A program made the position numbers and the translations under genes. The notes under the pieces were generated by a model, which saw only the letters and a list, made by a program, of their open reading frames with translations, made no database searches and had not been told where the DNA came from. From contig JAVJON010000048.1 in the NCBI GenBank assembly GCA_040216765.1, positions 1 through 64,000 of the forward strand: DNA of 64,000 nucleotides, read 5' to 3'. This DNA is from Marinibaculum sp040216765 (GTDB taxonomy: Bacteria; Pseudomonadota; Alphaproteobacteria; Ferrovibrionales; Ferrovibrionaceae). Every line of letters starts with the position of its first letter. The first letter of the stretch is position 1. Positions 35,259 to 44,310 of the stretch are shown one piece after another.

Positions 35259-35693
35259 TCAATACGCCCACATGGCGCAAGTCACCCTATCCCCGTCAAC
35301 GGACAGGCGCTTCCATTGGACGAAATTCAGGGCCGCCGGCCAGTCGCCCTCGCGCGGCTGATGGGTTGCCACCGGGGTGCAGGCGGTCTTCTCCGCCGGC
35401 CGCGCCGTCGGCCAGACCAGGCCAGTCACGCGGACCGGGCCGCGGCATTGCAGGAACTGGTTGCTGGCAGGCCCGTGCATCGGCCCTTCATGCACCGCCT
35501 GCTCCGCCTCGCTCATCAGGCAGGTGACGGTCGCGCGGCCGCTGAAGCCGGGCTGCCGCCCCTCCGATCCGGGAGGGGCGATCGTTATGCTGTAGAACTG
35601 CGGCCTTGCAGGTTCCTGCCGCTGGGCGGCGGCGGTCCCCGCGCCGGCGACGAGCAGGGCGGCCAGCAGGCAGGCCGTTCCGGTGATCCTCAT
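35259..35693 (-). CDS. exported protein of unknown function
   Basis: 144 residues, not recognised. A signal peptide (MRITGTACLLAALLVAGAG, cut near AAAQRQE) predicts export. The mature part has four cysteines (ATVTCLM, QFLQCRG, KTACTPV, RVTCAMW) that could form two disulfides, and ends in Trp-Ala-Tyr. It lies 179 bp downstream of the serine-hydrolase gene on the same strand and may be unrelated to the ABC operon. Confidence 0.7.
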   Translation of the reverse strand: MRITGTACLLAALLVAGAGTAAAQRQEPARPQFYSITIAPPGSEGRQPGFSGRATVTCLMSEAEQAVHEGPMHGPASNQFLQCRGPVRVTGLVWPTARPAEKTACTPVATHQPREGDWPAALNFVQWKRLSVDGDRVTCAMWAY

Positions 35694-35872
35694 TTGCGAT
35701 CCTCGCTGATGGCGTGGAGCCAAAGGGGAACCCGCCGGCATGGCCTGATCGCGGCCCTGCCGGGGCATTGTGGCGACGGAAGGAAGGCGGAATCGGGGCA
35801 GGCGGCGCCGGCACGCCCGCCGCGTCCTGCCGCCGGACGGCTGGCGCCTCCCTGCCCATTCCGGCGGCGGTG

Positions 35873-37075
35873 TCAGGCCGCGCGCATGCGATCCCGGATG
35901 GCCGCGATCCCCGCCATCGTCAGCCGAATGCGGTCTGTGTCCATCGGCAGGGCGTGGGAGGAGAACTTGCTGATGACGACCTGGCTGTCGCGGTCGACAA
36001 ACAGGTTCTGCCCGAAAACACCCACGCCAAACAGCAACGGCGGTTCCCCATGCAGGACATACCATTTATTGCGATAGTGCATTTTCAGTCCGGGAAAATA
36101 TTCTAGGAAATCGCCGCGATCCCAAGCCTCCGTATCGCCGCCCGTCAGGATATCTTCGATCCAGGCTGCCGGAACGACCTGCCGGCCGGCATATGCGCCG
36201 CCCTCCGCCAGCACCTGGCCCAGCCGGGCAAGGTCCCGCGTGGTGGCACAGAAACCGCCGGCCGTCCGCGGTGCGCCCAGGCGGTCCACCGTCACGTAGG
36301 CATCCCGCGCCGCGCCGATCGGCCGCCAGAGCAGTTCGCTCGCCAGATCGGCATAGCGTCGGCCCGTGGCGCGCTCGATCGCCCAGCCCAACAGGTCGGT
36401 GTTCGGCGAGACATAGTGGAACCGGCCGCCATGACCTTCGTCGACATCGGTCAGACGGCCAAAGAAGCTGCGCAGGTCCGACGGGCGCTCTCCCGGATCG
36501 TGCGGGTCCCAGCCCTGGGCCTTGCGATACTCGATGATCGGCCCGGCGCTCGCCAGATAGTTCTCGTCGAACAGAATCCCGGCCCGCATGTCCAGCAGGT
36601 CGCGCAGGCGCGCGCCGGCATAGGCGGTCTCCTCGATTTCCGGGATCAGGTCCGTCACCTTCCGGCCCAGATCCAGGGTCCCCTTCTCCACCAGGATGCC
36701 GACCAGCAGGCCGAGCACGGATTTCGAGACCGACATCAGGATGTGCCGGCTCTCTGCGGACATGCCGTTGCCGTAATACTCGAACGCGATCCGCCCCTTC
36801 CTCAGGACGACCAGGCCGTCGGTGTTCGTTTCGGTGAGGAACGCATCGAAGCCGTAGCGCCGGCCGTCCAGCGCGACCTCCAGCCCGGCAAGATCCACAG
36901 GAGCGTCCGGCAGGTCGCGGACATGCGCCGGGTCGTTCGGAATATCGGCAGACGGCACGATCTCCCGCACATGCTGGAACGACCATATGTTGAACGGCGG
37001 CTTGCGCCAGTTCGCCAGTGTCACCTGCCCCGCCTCGGCGGGCGGAAAGCCCTGCATCAGCCGCGTCTCGTTCAT
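35873..37075 (-). CDS. serine hydrolase, beta-lactamase/NylB-like
   Basis: 400 residues with the class-C beta-lactamase fold. Nucleophile Ser115 and Lys118 in SVSKSVLGLLVG, and Tyr221 in YVSPNTDLLGWAIERATG. The spacing and the YVSPNTDLLGW phrase resemble 6-aminohexanoate-dimer hydrolase (NylB: Ser112, Lys115, Tyr215 as I recall them), which cuts linear amides, and EstB-type esterases. There is no signal peptide, so it is probably cytoplasmic and not a resistance enzyme. It closes the minus-strand operon, 39 bp after the COG0523 gene. Confidence 0.85.
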   Translation of the reverse strand: MNETRLMQGFPPAEAGQVTLANWRKPPFNIWSFQHVREIVPSADIPNDPAHVRDLPDAPVDLAGLEVALDGRRYGFDAFLTETNTDGLVVLRKGRIAFEYYGNGMSAESRHILMSVSKSVLGLLVGILVEKGTLDLGRKVTDLIPEIEETAYAGARLRDLLDMRAGILFDENYLASAGPIIEYRKAQGWDPHDPGERPSDLRSFFGRLTDVDEGHGGRFHYVSPNTDLLGWAIERATGRRYADLASELLWRPIGAARDAYVTVDRLGAPRTAGGFCATTRDLARLGQVLAEGGAYAGRQVVPAAWIEDILTGGDTEAWDRGDFLEYFPGLKMHYRNKWYVLHGEPPLLFGVGVFGQNLFVDRDSQVVISKFSSHALPMDTDRIRLTMAGIAAIRDRMRAA

Positions 37076-37114
37076 CGACAGCTCCTCCGCTCCTGCAAAT
37101 CTGTCCCGGCGGCC

Positions 37115-38173
37115 TTACGGAACCGCCCTCTCGCCCGGCATCAACGGTTCGGCCTGCGCCAGGAATTCCGTCATCGACCTGCGGATCGCGGCCTCCTCCA
37201 GGTCCTGGACGATGAAGACCAGCCGGGACGTGCGGTCGCCGCTCGGCCATTCGTCGAGATGCACCGGCGGATGGATGAAGTGCTGCACCGCATTCAGCAG
37301 CACCGGACCGTTCGCCTCCGGCACGTCCAGCAGACCCTTGACCCGCAATATCTGCCGACCGTGGCGGTGGACCATGAGCGACAGCCAGACCGCGAACGGG
37401 GTCCAGTTGATCTGCTTTTCCGATCGCACGACAAAGCTGCGGATCGACGGCCCATGACGGGAGTCAGCATGGGCGTGCGGCACCGCCGCCCGCGGCCCTG
37501 CCCTTGCGTTGCGGTCCAGGGCGGCGATATCCCAGCCGGACTGAAGCGGGTCGGAGACATCGCCCGACAGCAGCAGCGAGCATAGATCGCCGGCCCCCGG
37601 CACCTGGCAGATCGGGGCCCGCGGGTTCACCTCCGCGAGAAGCGCCAGAAGCCTTGCGAGCTGTTCCTCGTCGGCAAGATCGGTCTTGGTGACCACCAGA
37701 CGGTCGGCCGTCGCGGCCTGCCGCAGGGCTTCGTCCTGGCTGGTGAGCTGCCCGACCCCGTTCAGGGCATCGACGGTCGACACCAGATGCGCAAGGCGCA
37801 GCCGGTGCCGCAGCATCGGATCGGCCACCAGGGTCTGCACGATCGGCACCGGGTCGGCCAGCCCGGTGGTCTCCACCAGGACCCGGTCGAATTCCGGAAT
37901 CGTGCCGCGGCTCATGCTGTCAAGGAGATCCCGCAACCCGGCCTGCAGCTCGGAGCGGACCGAACAGCAGATGCAGCCGTTCTGCAGCACGACATTGCTG
38001 CCCACCACATCCCTGACCATGAGGTCGTCGAGGCTGATCTCGCCGAACTCGTTGATCAGGACCGCGATCCGGCCGCTGCCCTCCTGCTCCAGGAGCTGCC
38101 GGAGCAGGGTTGTCTTGCCGCTGCCCAGGTAGCCGGTCAGGACGGTCACCGCAATCGGCGTGGCACCGGTCAT
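37115..38173 (-). CDS. COG0523 (CobW/ZNG-type) metal-chaperone GTPase
   Basis: 352 residues. Walker A is GYLGSGKT at 14-21, NEFGEISLDD follows, and the metal-binding CxCC reads CICC at 67-70. VETTGLADP and the GTP-base motif TKTDL are present, and a CobW C-terminal domain spans about 245-345. Such GTPases deliver zinc or another metal to client enzymes. In this operon the obvious client is the NodB-fold metallohydrolase encoded two genes upstream. The start overlaps the preceding stop as ATGA. Confidence 0.9.
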   Translation of the reverse strand: MTGATPIAVTVLTGYLGSGKTTLLRQLLEQEGSGRIAVLINEFGEISLDDLMVRDVVGSNVVLQNGCICCSVRSELQAGLRDLLDSMSRGTIPEFDRVLVETTGLADPVPIVQTLVADPMLRHRLRLAHLVSTVDALNGVGQLTSQDEALRQAATADRLVVTKTDLADEEQLARLLALLAEVNPRAPICQVPGAGDLCSLLLSGDVSDPLQSGWDIAALDRNARAGPRAAVPHAHADSRHGPSIRSFVVRSEKQINWTPFAVWLSLMVHRHGRQILRVKGLLDVPEANGPVLLNAVQHFIHPPVHLDEWPSGDRTSRLVFIVQDLEEAAIRRSMTEFLAQAEPLMPGERAVP

Positions 38174-38484
38174 CCGCGGGATTCCGGCAGCTTCGCAACG
38201 GGGTCGCCGTGCAGCGGGTCGATCCGGCGGCGGCCGAGTTCGTCGGCGGTCCGCCAGACATGGGCAAGGTCGGTCACCAGCCGGGTGGAACCGGTCGCGC
38301 TGCGCACGACGAGCTGGCGGCCATGGTCGCCGAGGCGCACGCCGGAGCCTTCCAGCAGCAGGTTGACAAGCGCCAGCCGGAGGCGCCGCTCGGCCAGACG
38401 GTTGTGAGGGGCCTCGCCGGCGCCGCCGCCCACGCCGTCGATCCAGTCGGCATTGCCCTGCAGGATGCCGCAGGCGCTACACAT
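38170..38484 (-). CDS. small CxxC protein of unknown function
   Basis: 104 residues, not recognised. It opens MCSACGILQG, a possible metal-binding CxxC at residues 2-5. The rest is short and basic, with VRLGDHGRQLVVRSATGSTRLV near the middle and no membrane segment. It lies 48 bp after the deacetylase-family gene and its stop overlaps the COG0523 start by four bases, so it is translated with the metal chaperone. A partner or metal donor role is plausible but unproven. The frame is well supported by position. Confidence 0.7.
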   Translation of the reverse strand: MCSACGILQGNADWIDGVGGGAGEAPHNRLAERRLRLALVNLLLEGSGVRLGDHGRQLVVRSATGSTRLVTDLAHVWRTADELGRRRIDPLHGDPVAKLPESRG

Positions 38485-38532
38485 GGCGGCGGGCCGCTGC
38501 CCGGCCGAAGCCTGTTGCGGTCGGCGGCATGC

Positions 38533-39447
38533 CTAGAGCCCGCTCGGCCCGCCGACCTCGACCTTGCTGCCGAACGGCGCCCGCTTGCGGAAGTCCTCTG
38601 CCATTGCGGCGAAGGTCATCATCCGCACGCCCGAATGCCGCAGCATATGCTCGACCAGCCGCTCCAGCATCATCAGGACATGGGGCTTGCCTGCGCTGTC
38701 GGGATGGATGGTGATCGGGAAGATCGCGTAGTCGTGGTTCCGGTAGACCCAGTCGAACTGTTCGGTGAAGATCTCGCCGAGGGCATGGCCCGTTACCCAG
38801 CCATGGGTGTTGGGGAAGGCCTTGACGAACATCGTGGGGGGCGCGTCGTCCAGGTGCCAGCTTGCCGGCAGCTCGACCAGGTCGACCTCCTTGCCGGCCT
38901 TCCACGGATGCATCCAGTCCGATGCCTTCTTGCTGTAGTCGATCTTGGTCCAGCTGTCCCCGACCCGGAGATAATGGGGGTGATAATCGTCCTCCATCAT
39001 GCTGCTGTCATAGCGCATGCCCTTGGCGAGCAGCAGTTCCACGGTGTTCGGGCTGAGCTCCCACCACGGCGCCATATAGCCGATCGGCGCCTTGCCGCTC
39101 ATCGACTTGATGATGTCGAAGGTTCGGTCCAGCACCTCGGCCTCCTGCTCGCGACTCATCGCCAGGGGGTTCTCGTGGGTGTATCCGTGGATGCCGATCT
39201 CGTGCCCGGCCTTGATGATCATCTCCGCGGCACGCGGGAAGCTTTCCATCGAATGCCCGGTCACGCCCCAGGTCGTCGTGATCCCGTAGCGGTCGAAGAA
39301 CTCGATCAGGCGCGGAACGCCGCGCTTCGCCCCGAACACGCCGCGCGAGATGTCGCACGGCGAATCCTCGCCCCCGAAGGAGCCGATCCATAGCGCGACC
39401 GCATCGAAATGCGGGTTGATGCAGACCTGGATGTCCTTGGCTGGCAT
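38533..39447 (-). CDS. polysaccharide-deacetylase-family (NodB-fold) metallohydrolase, imidase/allantoinase-like
   Basis: 304 residues. Metal ligands of the NodB fold: Asp15 (NPHFDAVALW) and His87/His91 in GHEIGIHGYTHE at 81-92. APWWELSPNTVELL and a C-terminal MMTFAAMAEDFRKR match the PuuE/cyclic-imidase/HpPgdA branch rather than chitin deacetylases. There is no signal peptide, so it acts in the cytoplasm on a small molecule. Members of this branch open cyclic amides and imides such as allantoin or succinimide. With the importer genes upstream, ring opening of an imported cyclic amide is my leading reading. Confidence 0.85.
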   Translation of the reverse strand: MPAKDIQVCINPHFDAVALWIGSFGGEDSPCDISRGVFGAKRGVPRLIEFFDRYGITTTWGVTGHSMESFPRAAEMIIKAGHEIGIHGYTHENPLAMSREQEAEVLDRTFDIIKSMSGKAPIGYMAPWWELSPNTVELLLAKGMRYDSSMMEDDYHPHYLRVGDSWTKIDYSKKASDWMHPWKAGKEVDLVELPASWHLDDAPPTMFVKAFPNTHGWVTGHALGEIFTEQFDWVYRNHDYAIFPITIHPDSAGKPHVLMMLERLVEHMLRHSGVRMMTFAAMAEDFRKRAPFGSKVEVGGPSGL

Positions 39448-39468
39448 GACTGTCCCCTTCTTCGAGTG

Positions 39469-41526
39469 TCAGTGGAATTGCTTTTCACGCAGCATGAGCA
39501 CTGCGCCGAGCAGGACGAAACCGTAGATGATGCTGCGGACCGCTTCCGGCAGGGCGGTGCCGGCCAGCATGCTGCTCAGCGCGGTGAACAGCAGGGCGCC
39601 GCCGAAGATGCCGAGGTAATGGCCGCGCCCGCCGGTGATGTTGGTGCCGCCCAGGACCACCACGGCGATCGAGGCGAGCAGATAGGGCTTGCCCATGTCG
39701 TAGAAGGCCTGCGTCGTGAACCCGGCAAGGAGGATGCCGACCAGGGACGCGCAGAACCCGCTGAGGACATAGGCGGCCAGCCGGACGGTGCCGGTCCGGA
39801 CGCCGGACAGCCGTGCGATCCAGTCGTCCTGGCCGACCGCCCGCAATCGCCGCCCGAAGGCGCTGCGGTCCAGGAGCAGGGTGGCAGCGAGCGCGAACAG
39901 GAAAAGGAACCAGACGACCGGCGGCAGGCCCAGGAAGGAGCCATTCACGAACCAGACGATCGCAGGCGGCGCCGCACCCGTCGGCGCACCGCCGCTGAAC
40001 ACCAGGGCCGTGCCTTCCAGGATGCTCGCCGTCGCCAGGGTGGCAATGATCGGCGACAGACGCAGCCCCACCACCAGGAGGCCGTTGAACAGCCCGAGCA
40101 GGGTCCCAAGCAGCAGCACCAGCGGCACGACCCAGATCGCAAGAATGTCCGAGCCGTTGGCATAGGTTGTCAGGACGATGGCCGGGAATGTGACGGTCCA
40201 GGCGACCGATAGGTCGAGCCCCCCCGCCATCACCACGGCGCCCTGGCCGAGACCGAGAATGGCCAGGAACGATCCGAAGACCAGCAACACGGTCAGATGG
40301 TCGAGCAGGGAGAACCCGCCCCCGGCAATCAGCCCGGTGGCGGCCACGGTCAGCGCAAGCAGCATCCAGGCCGGCAGGACGAACCGGAGCATGCGTGCGT
40401 TGCGCTGCAGCCAGCCCGGCATCCCGATGCCCGCCTGGCGCGCCGCGATGCGCGCCGGAATCGCCGGCACCGCACCGGCCCGCTGCCACTTCCGGAACTG
40501 CACGCCGAGCCATGGCAGGGCGCGCCGCAGCGGCAGGTCGCGAAAGCGCGAGAAGCCGAGCACGGCAACGATCAGCACGGCCCCCTCGACGATCGGGACG
40601 TAGTAGGTGCGGATCCCCAGCACCAGGAAGATGTTGACCAGGATGGTCAGGATGAAGGCGCCGAACAGGCTGCCGACGGCGCCGCCCCTGCCGCCGCCGA
40701 TCAGCGTTCCGCCCAGCACCACAGCGGCGAACACCTTCAGCAGCATGGCTGCGCCGATCAGCGGGTCTCCCGACCCGCTGTTCGCGGTGACGAACAGGCC
40801 GGCGGCGCCGTAGAACATCCCGGCCAGGGTGAAGGACCAGAAGCGGGTCGCCGGCACCGGGACGCCATTGCTGGCCGCCGCCGTGGCGTCGCTGCCGATG
40901 GCATAGGTCGCGATCCCCAGCCGGCTGGAACGGAACATCAGCCAGGCAAGCACGGCGAGTGCGACGACGACGAGCGGTGCCGGCAGCAGGCCGGCGACGA
41001 CATCGCCGACCAGCCGCATCGAGAAGTCGTAGGAGAACTCGCCGCCCGGATATTTCAGGATCAGCAGCGCGCCCCCCTGGGCGATGAACATCATCGCCAG
41101 GGTCACGATGATCGACTGCAGCCGCACAAAGCCGACCAGGAGTCCGTTGACCGCCCCGATCGCGGCGCCGGTGCCGAGCGCTATCGCGATCGCGGCCAGG
41201 CCGTGCAGCCCGGGATCCAGCGCGTCGCCGGGCAACTGGGTGACCAGGATCACGTTGACCAGGGAGATGACGGCACCTGCCGACAGGTCGAGCCCGCCGG
41301 CAAGGACGACGATCGTCAGGCCGATTGCGGCCAGTGCCAGGGTGGTGGCGCTGGCGCTGATCGTGCTGACGTCGAAATAGCTCAGCGATGCAGGGCTTAC
41401 GGCCTGCAGCAGGGCGATGCTGCCCAGCAGGATCGCGAAGGGCACCAGGGTGCGGCGATGGCGGCCCGACCATTGCAGGATGGCCTGTTGCCCGGAGCGC
41501 GACGCCGCGGCGGAAGCCCGGCTCAT
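39469..41526 (-). CDS. fused double ABC permease, RbsC (CUT2) type
   Basis: 685 residues, twice the normal length. Two complete permease units are joined head to tail. The first has GGLDLSAGAVISLVNV from 77 and VVLGGTLIGGGRGGAVGSL; the second has GGLDLSVAWTVTFPAIV from about 435 and VVVLGGTNITGGRG near 625. A charged linker (SRFRDLPLRRALPWLGVQFRKWQR region, about 345-370) joins them. A single chain would form the whole channel. The start overlaps the ATPase stop as ATGA. Codon use is uniform across both halves, which argues against an assembly error. Confidence 0.88.
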   Translation of the reverse strand: MSRASAAASRSGQQAILQWSGRHRRTLVPFAILLGSIALLQAVSPASLSYFDVSTISASATTLALAAIGLTIVVLAGGLDLSAGAVISLVNVILVTQLPGDALDPGLHGLAAIAIALGTGAAIGAVNGLLVGFVRLQSIIVTLAMMFIAQGGALLILKYPGGEFSYDFSMRLVGDVVAGLLPAPLVVVALAVLAWLMFRSSRLGIATYAIGSDATAAASNGVPVPATRFWSFTLAGMFYGAAGLFVTANSGSGDPLIGAAMLLKVFAAVVLGGTLIGGGRGGAVGSLFGAFILTILVNIFLVLGIRTYYVPIVEGAVLIVAVLGFSRFRDLPLRRALPWLGVQFRKWQRAGAVPAIPARIAARQAGIGMPGWLQRNARMLRFVLPAWMLLALTVAATGLIAGGGFSLLDHLTVLLVFGSFLAILGLGQGAVVMAGGLDLSVAWTVTFPAIVLTTYANGSDILAIWVVPLVLLLGTLLGLFNGLLVVGLRLSPIIATLATASILEGTALVFSGGAPTGAAPPAIVWFVNGSFLGLPPVVWFLFLFALAATLLLDRSAFGRRLRAVGQDDWIARLSGVRTGTVRLAAYVLSGFCASLVGILLAGFTTQAFYDMGKPYLLASIAVVVLGGTNITGGRGHYLGIFGGALLFTALSSMLAGTALPEAVRSIIYGFVLLGAVLMLREKQFH

Positions 41527-43109
41527 GGCCCCGTCCCGGTGCCGTCGGCAGCGGCGGTATGGCCCAGCGCCGCGTGCATGATCCCTGTCTCGCCGACCTC
41601 GTCGCCGGCCAGCATCGCGGAGACCCGCCCGCGGTACATGACCATGACCTCGTTGCACAGGTTCACCAGTTCCGCGATCTCGCTGGAGTAGAACAGGACC
41701 GAGCCTCCGCCGGCGGCGAACGCATTGATCAGACGGTAGATCTCGGCCTTGGTCCCGATATCGACACCGCGCGTGGGGTCATAGAGCAGGAGGATCCGGC
41801 TCTCCGCCAGCAGCCATCGGGCGACCACCATCTTCTGCTGGTTGCCGCCGCTGAACTGGGCTGCCGCCTGGCCGAACGCGCGTGCCGGCACCTGGACCTG
41901 CGCCAGCGCGGCCAGGACGGCCTGCATCTCTGCTGTCCGGTCGATCAGGCCCATCCGGACGTAGCGCCCGATGGCGGGCAGCGACAGGTTGTCCCGCCCG
42001 TCGAACGCCAGGAACAGGCCCTCGCTTTGCCGGTCCTCCGGCACCAGCCCGATGGAGATCCCGGCTGCGACGGCGTCGGCGGGAGACTGCAGGTCGACCG
42101 TGACGCCGTCGATCGCGATCGTGCCGCTGTCGGCCTCCAGGGCGCCGAACAGGGCCAGGAAAAGCTCGCGCTGCCCCATGCCCTGCAGGCCGCCGACCCC
42201 CAGCACCTGGCCAGGCCAGAGGTCCAGCGAAACCTCCCGCACCGCATCGCCGACACGGAGGTCTCGCGCGGCAAGCGCCGCGGCGGCGCCAGCATTGCCC
42301 GCGTCCGGCAGCTTCTGCGGAAAGACGGCATGCAGCGACCGGCCGATCATCATCTCGATGATCTCGCCGTCGGCGACCTCGCCCATCGCGTAGGAGCCGA
42401 CCGAAGCGCCGTTGCGCAGGACGGTCATCGAACCGCAATACGCCCGCACCTCCTGCATCCGGTGGGAGATGAAGACGATGGTGGTCTCTGCAGCCTTTTC
42501 CCTCGACATCAGCCCGGCAAGCCATTCGACATCGTCACCGGTGAGCGCCGCGGTCGGTTCGTCCAGCAGCAGCAATCGCGGGCGGTGGCTGATGCTGCGG
42601 GCGATCTCGATCTTCTGGCGGCTCGGCAGGTCCAGGTCCGCGACGACCGTCCGCGGATCGACGTCGGCCAGGCCAAGCCTGGCCAGATCCGCCCGGGCCC
42701 GCTCCTCGCAGCGCCGCCGCGAGGTCAGGCCGATGCGGTTGAGCGGCTCCTCCATCAACAGGAAGTTCTGTGCCACCGTGAGGTCCCGGACCAGCGAGAT
42801 TTCCTGGAAGGCGGTGCGGATGCCCATCGCATGGGCGGCGCGCGGTCCTGCGACCCGTACGGCGGTGCCGAACAACCGGATGCTGCCACTGTCCGGCTGC
42901 GTCAGCCCGCTCAGGATCCTGACAAGCGTCGACTTGCCGGCCCCGTTCTCGCCCAGCAGCGCATGCACCGCGCCGACCGGCACATCGAACGTCACGCCGT
43001 CGAGCGCCACGGTAGAGCCGTATCGCTTCGCCAGATCGGCCACCTCGAGCGCGCTCGGCGCCCCATCACCGCCCGGCGATCGCGTGACCGGCAGATCGCT
43101 TTCCAGCAC
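41523..43109 (-). CDS. ABC transporter ATPase, RbsA type (two-domain)
   Basis: 528 residues. Walker A GENGAGKS at 53-60, Walker B LLLLDEPTAAL, and a degenerate first signature (LPSRQKIEIARSI). The second domain has GVGGLQGMGQRE at the Walker A position and signature FSGGNQQKMVVARW. It carries about 15 more N-terminal residues than RbsA; the start MLESDLPV is the longest and a later ATG is absent. It powers the fused permease next in the operon. Confidence 0.9.
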   Translation of the reverse strand: MLESDLPVTRSPGGDGAPSALEVADLAKRYGSTVALDGVTFDVPVGAVHALLGENGAGKSTLVRILSGLTQPDSGSIRLFGTAVRVAGPRAAHAMGIRTAFQEISLVRDLTVAQNFLLMEEPLNRIGLTSRRRCEERARADLARLGLADVDPRTVVADLDLPSRQKIEIARSISHRPRLLLLDEPTAALTGDDVEWLAGLMSREKAAETTIVFISHRMQEVRAYCGSMTVLRNGASVGSYAMGEVADGEIIEMMIGRSLHAVFPQKLPDAGNAGAAAALAARDLRVGDAVREVSLDLWPGQVLGVGGLQGMGQRELFLALFGALEADSGTIAIDGVTVDLQSPADAVAAGISIGLVPEDRQSEGLFLAFDGRDNLSLPAIGRYVRMGLIDRTAEMQAVLAALAQVQVPARAFGQAAAQFSGGNQQKMVVARWLLAESRILLLYDPTRGVDIGTKAEIYRLINAFAAGGGSVLFYSSEIAELVNLCNEVMVMYRGRVSAMLAGDEVGETGIMHAALGHTAAADGTGTGP

Positions 43110-43142
43110 AGCCCTGCTCCGATGGTTTCTCTTGCCGGCATT

Positions 43143-43173
43143 CCGCGGAGGCCGGCAATGGCGGCCTCCGCGG
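43143..43173 (-). promoter_or_regulatory. strong intergenic stem-loop after binding-protein gene
   Basis: Perfect 11-bp stem CCGCGGAGGCC / GGCCTCCGCGG with a 9-base loop, in the 82 bp between the binding-protein stop and the ATPase start. It has no T tract. It probably protects the upstream message or partly stops transcription, so that the binding protein is made in excess. Confidence 0.65.
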
Positions 43174-43191
43174 CAGCAGGACCCGGGCCGC

Positions 43192-44310
43192 CTATTGCCC
43201 CGCCGGAACCGTGCCGTTCAGGGCCGAGTAGAGATCGAGCTCGGGAACCTCCTTGCTCCAGACATCGATGAAATAGTTGGCCGGCGCCACAGCCAGGGGC
43301 ACCACGGTGCAGGCCCAGTCCTTCTCCTTGAGCTCCGCCAGGTCCGCCTTTTCGCAGAACACATTCGCGTCGCTCTCGACCAGCGGCATCGGGATCTCGG
43401 TGTACTTCTCGATGGCCTCGCCGGCATGGGCCTTCATGCCCAGCTTGAAGGCATAGGGCGCGGCCCAGGGCGGCGACCCCATCGAGACGCCCGGCACGCC
43501 GATCGACCCGTCCGTCTTGCCGGCAGGCAGCTGGGCGACACGGAAGCCGTTCGAGCCGTTGCCGGCGCAGGGGATGAAGTCGCTCCGCCCTGCAGCGATC
43601 TGCAGCTGCGAGAATTCGTAGCACCCCGTCTGGGTCCAGACGCCGTCGATGGCGTCCCAGCCCTTCGCCGCGATGATCTCGGACATCTTCTGGCGCGCCG
43701 TGGCCGGGTTCCACATGCTCGGTGTTTCGGCCACGATCTGGATGTCGGGATATTGGGCGAACACTGCCTTGGCGGCCTCGTTCCGGCGGGTGTCCACAAG
43801 GGTCCCCGGGATGCCGCCCATGAAGAGGATATCGCCCTTGCCGCCCAACGCGCCGGCCAGCCATTCGGCGGGACCGGCACCCGCCCAATCCTGGTTGATG
43901 CCGACATAATGGGCACAGGGCTCCGTCACCTGGGCGTCCCAGGTGATGAAGGTCACGCCCTTGGCGCAGGCGTTGCGCACCGCGCGGTTGAGTGCGGTCG
44001 GCGATATCGGCCAGGCGACGATGACATCTGCGCCCGCCTGCACCATTGCATTGATCTGCTGCTGCTGCGTCTGGGCGTCGCCGCGCGCGGACTGCACCTC
44101 CAGCTCCACCTTGTCCTTGTAGGCAGCCGTCTGCGAGATGGCACGCAGCAGGTTGAGAGAGGCATCCATCCAGGTATTGCCGTCGAAGCCGGCACTTACA
44201 TAGACCTTGGTCTTGTCCTGCGCCTGGGCCGCCGGCCCGGCCGCAAATGCCGTCGCTGCCACCGCCGCCAAACCGACCATGCCGTTTCGCCAGAACGATC
44301 CTGTCTTCAT
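43192..44310 (-). CDS. sugar-type ABC transporter substrate-binding protein
   Basis: 372 residues. The signal peptide MKTGSFWRNGMVGLAAVAAT is cut near AQAQDK. The type I binding fold follows: VYVSAGFDGNTWMDASLNLLRA, the ADVIVAWPISPTALNRAV segment, GVTFITWDAQVTEPCAHYVGIN and GDILFMGGIPGTLV. A cluster of cysteines (EPCAHY, TGCYEF, IPCAGN, VFCEKAD, WACTVV) is unusual for this family and suggests disulfides. The start has GAGGGGGC upstream. It heads the minus-strand operon, with the promoter at 44460-44488. Confidence 0.88.
   Translation of the reverse strand: MKTGSFWRNGMVGLAAVAATAFAAGPAAQAQDKTKVYVSAGFDGNTWMDASLNLLRAISQTAAYKDKVELEVQSARGDAQTQQQQINAMVQAGADVIVAWPISPTALNRAVRNACAKGVTFITWDAQVTEPCAHYVGINQDWAGAGPAEWLAGALGGKGDILFMGGIPGTLVDTRRNEAAKAVFAQYPDIQIVAETPSMWNPATARQKMSEIIAAKGWDAIDGVWTQTGCYEFSQLQIAAGRSDFIPCAGNGSNGFRVAQLPAGKTDGSIGVPGVSMGSPPWAAPYAFKLGMKAHAGEAIEKYTEIPMPLVESDANVFCEKADLAELKEKDWACTVVPLAVAPANYFIDVWSKEVPELDLYSALNGTVPAGQ

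Noticed and set aside
35873..37075. Beta-lactamase resistance gene
   Set aside because: No signal peptide and NylB/EstB-type motifs; context is catabolic.
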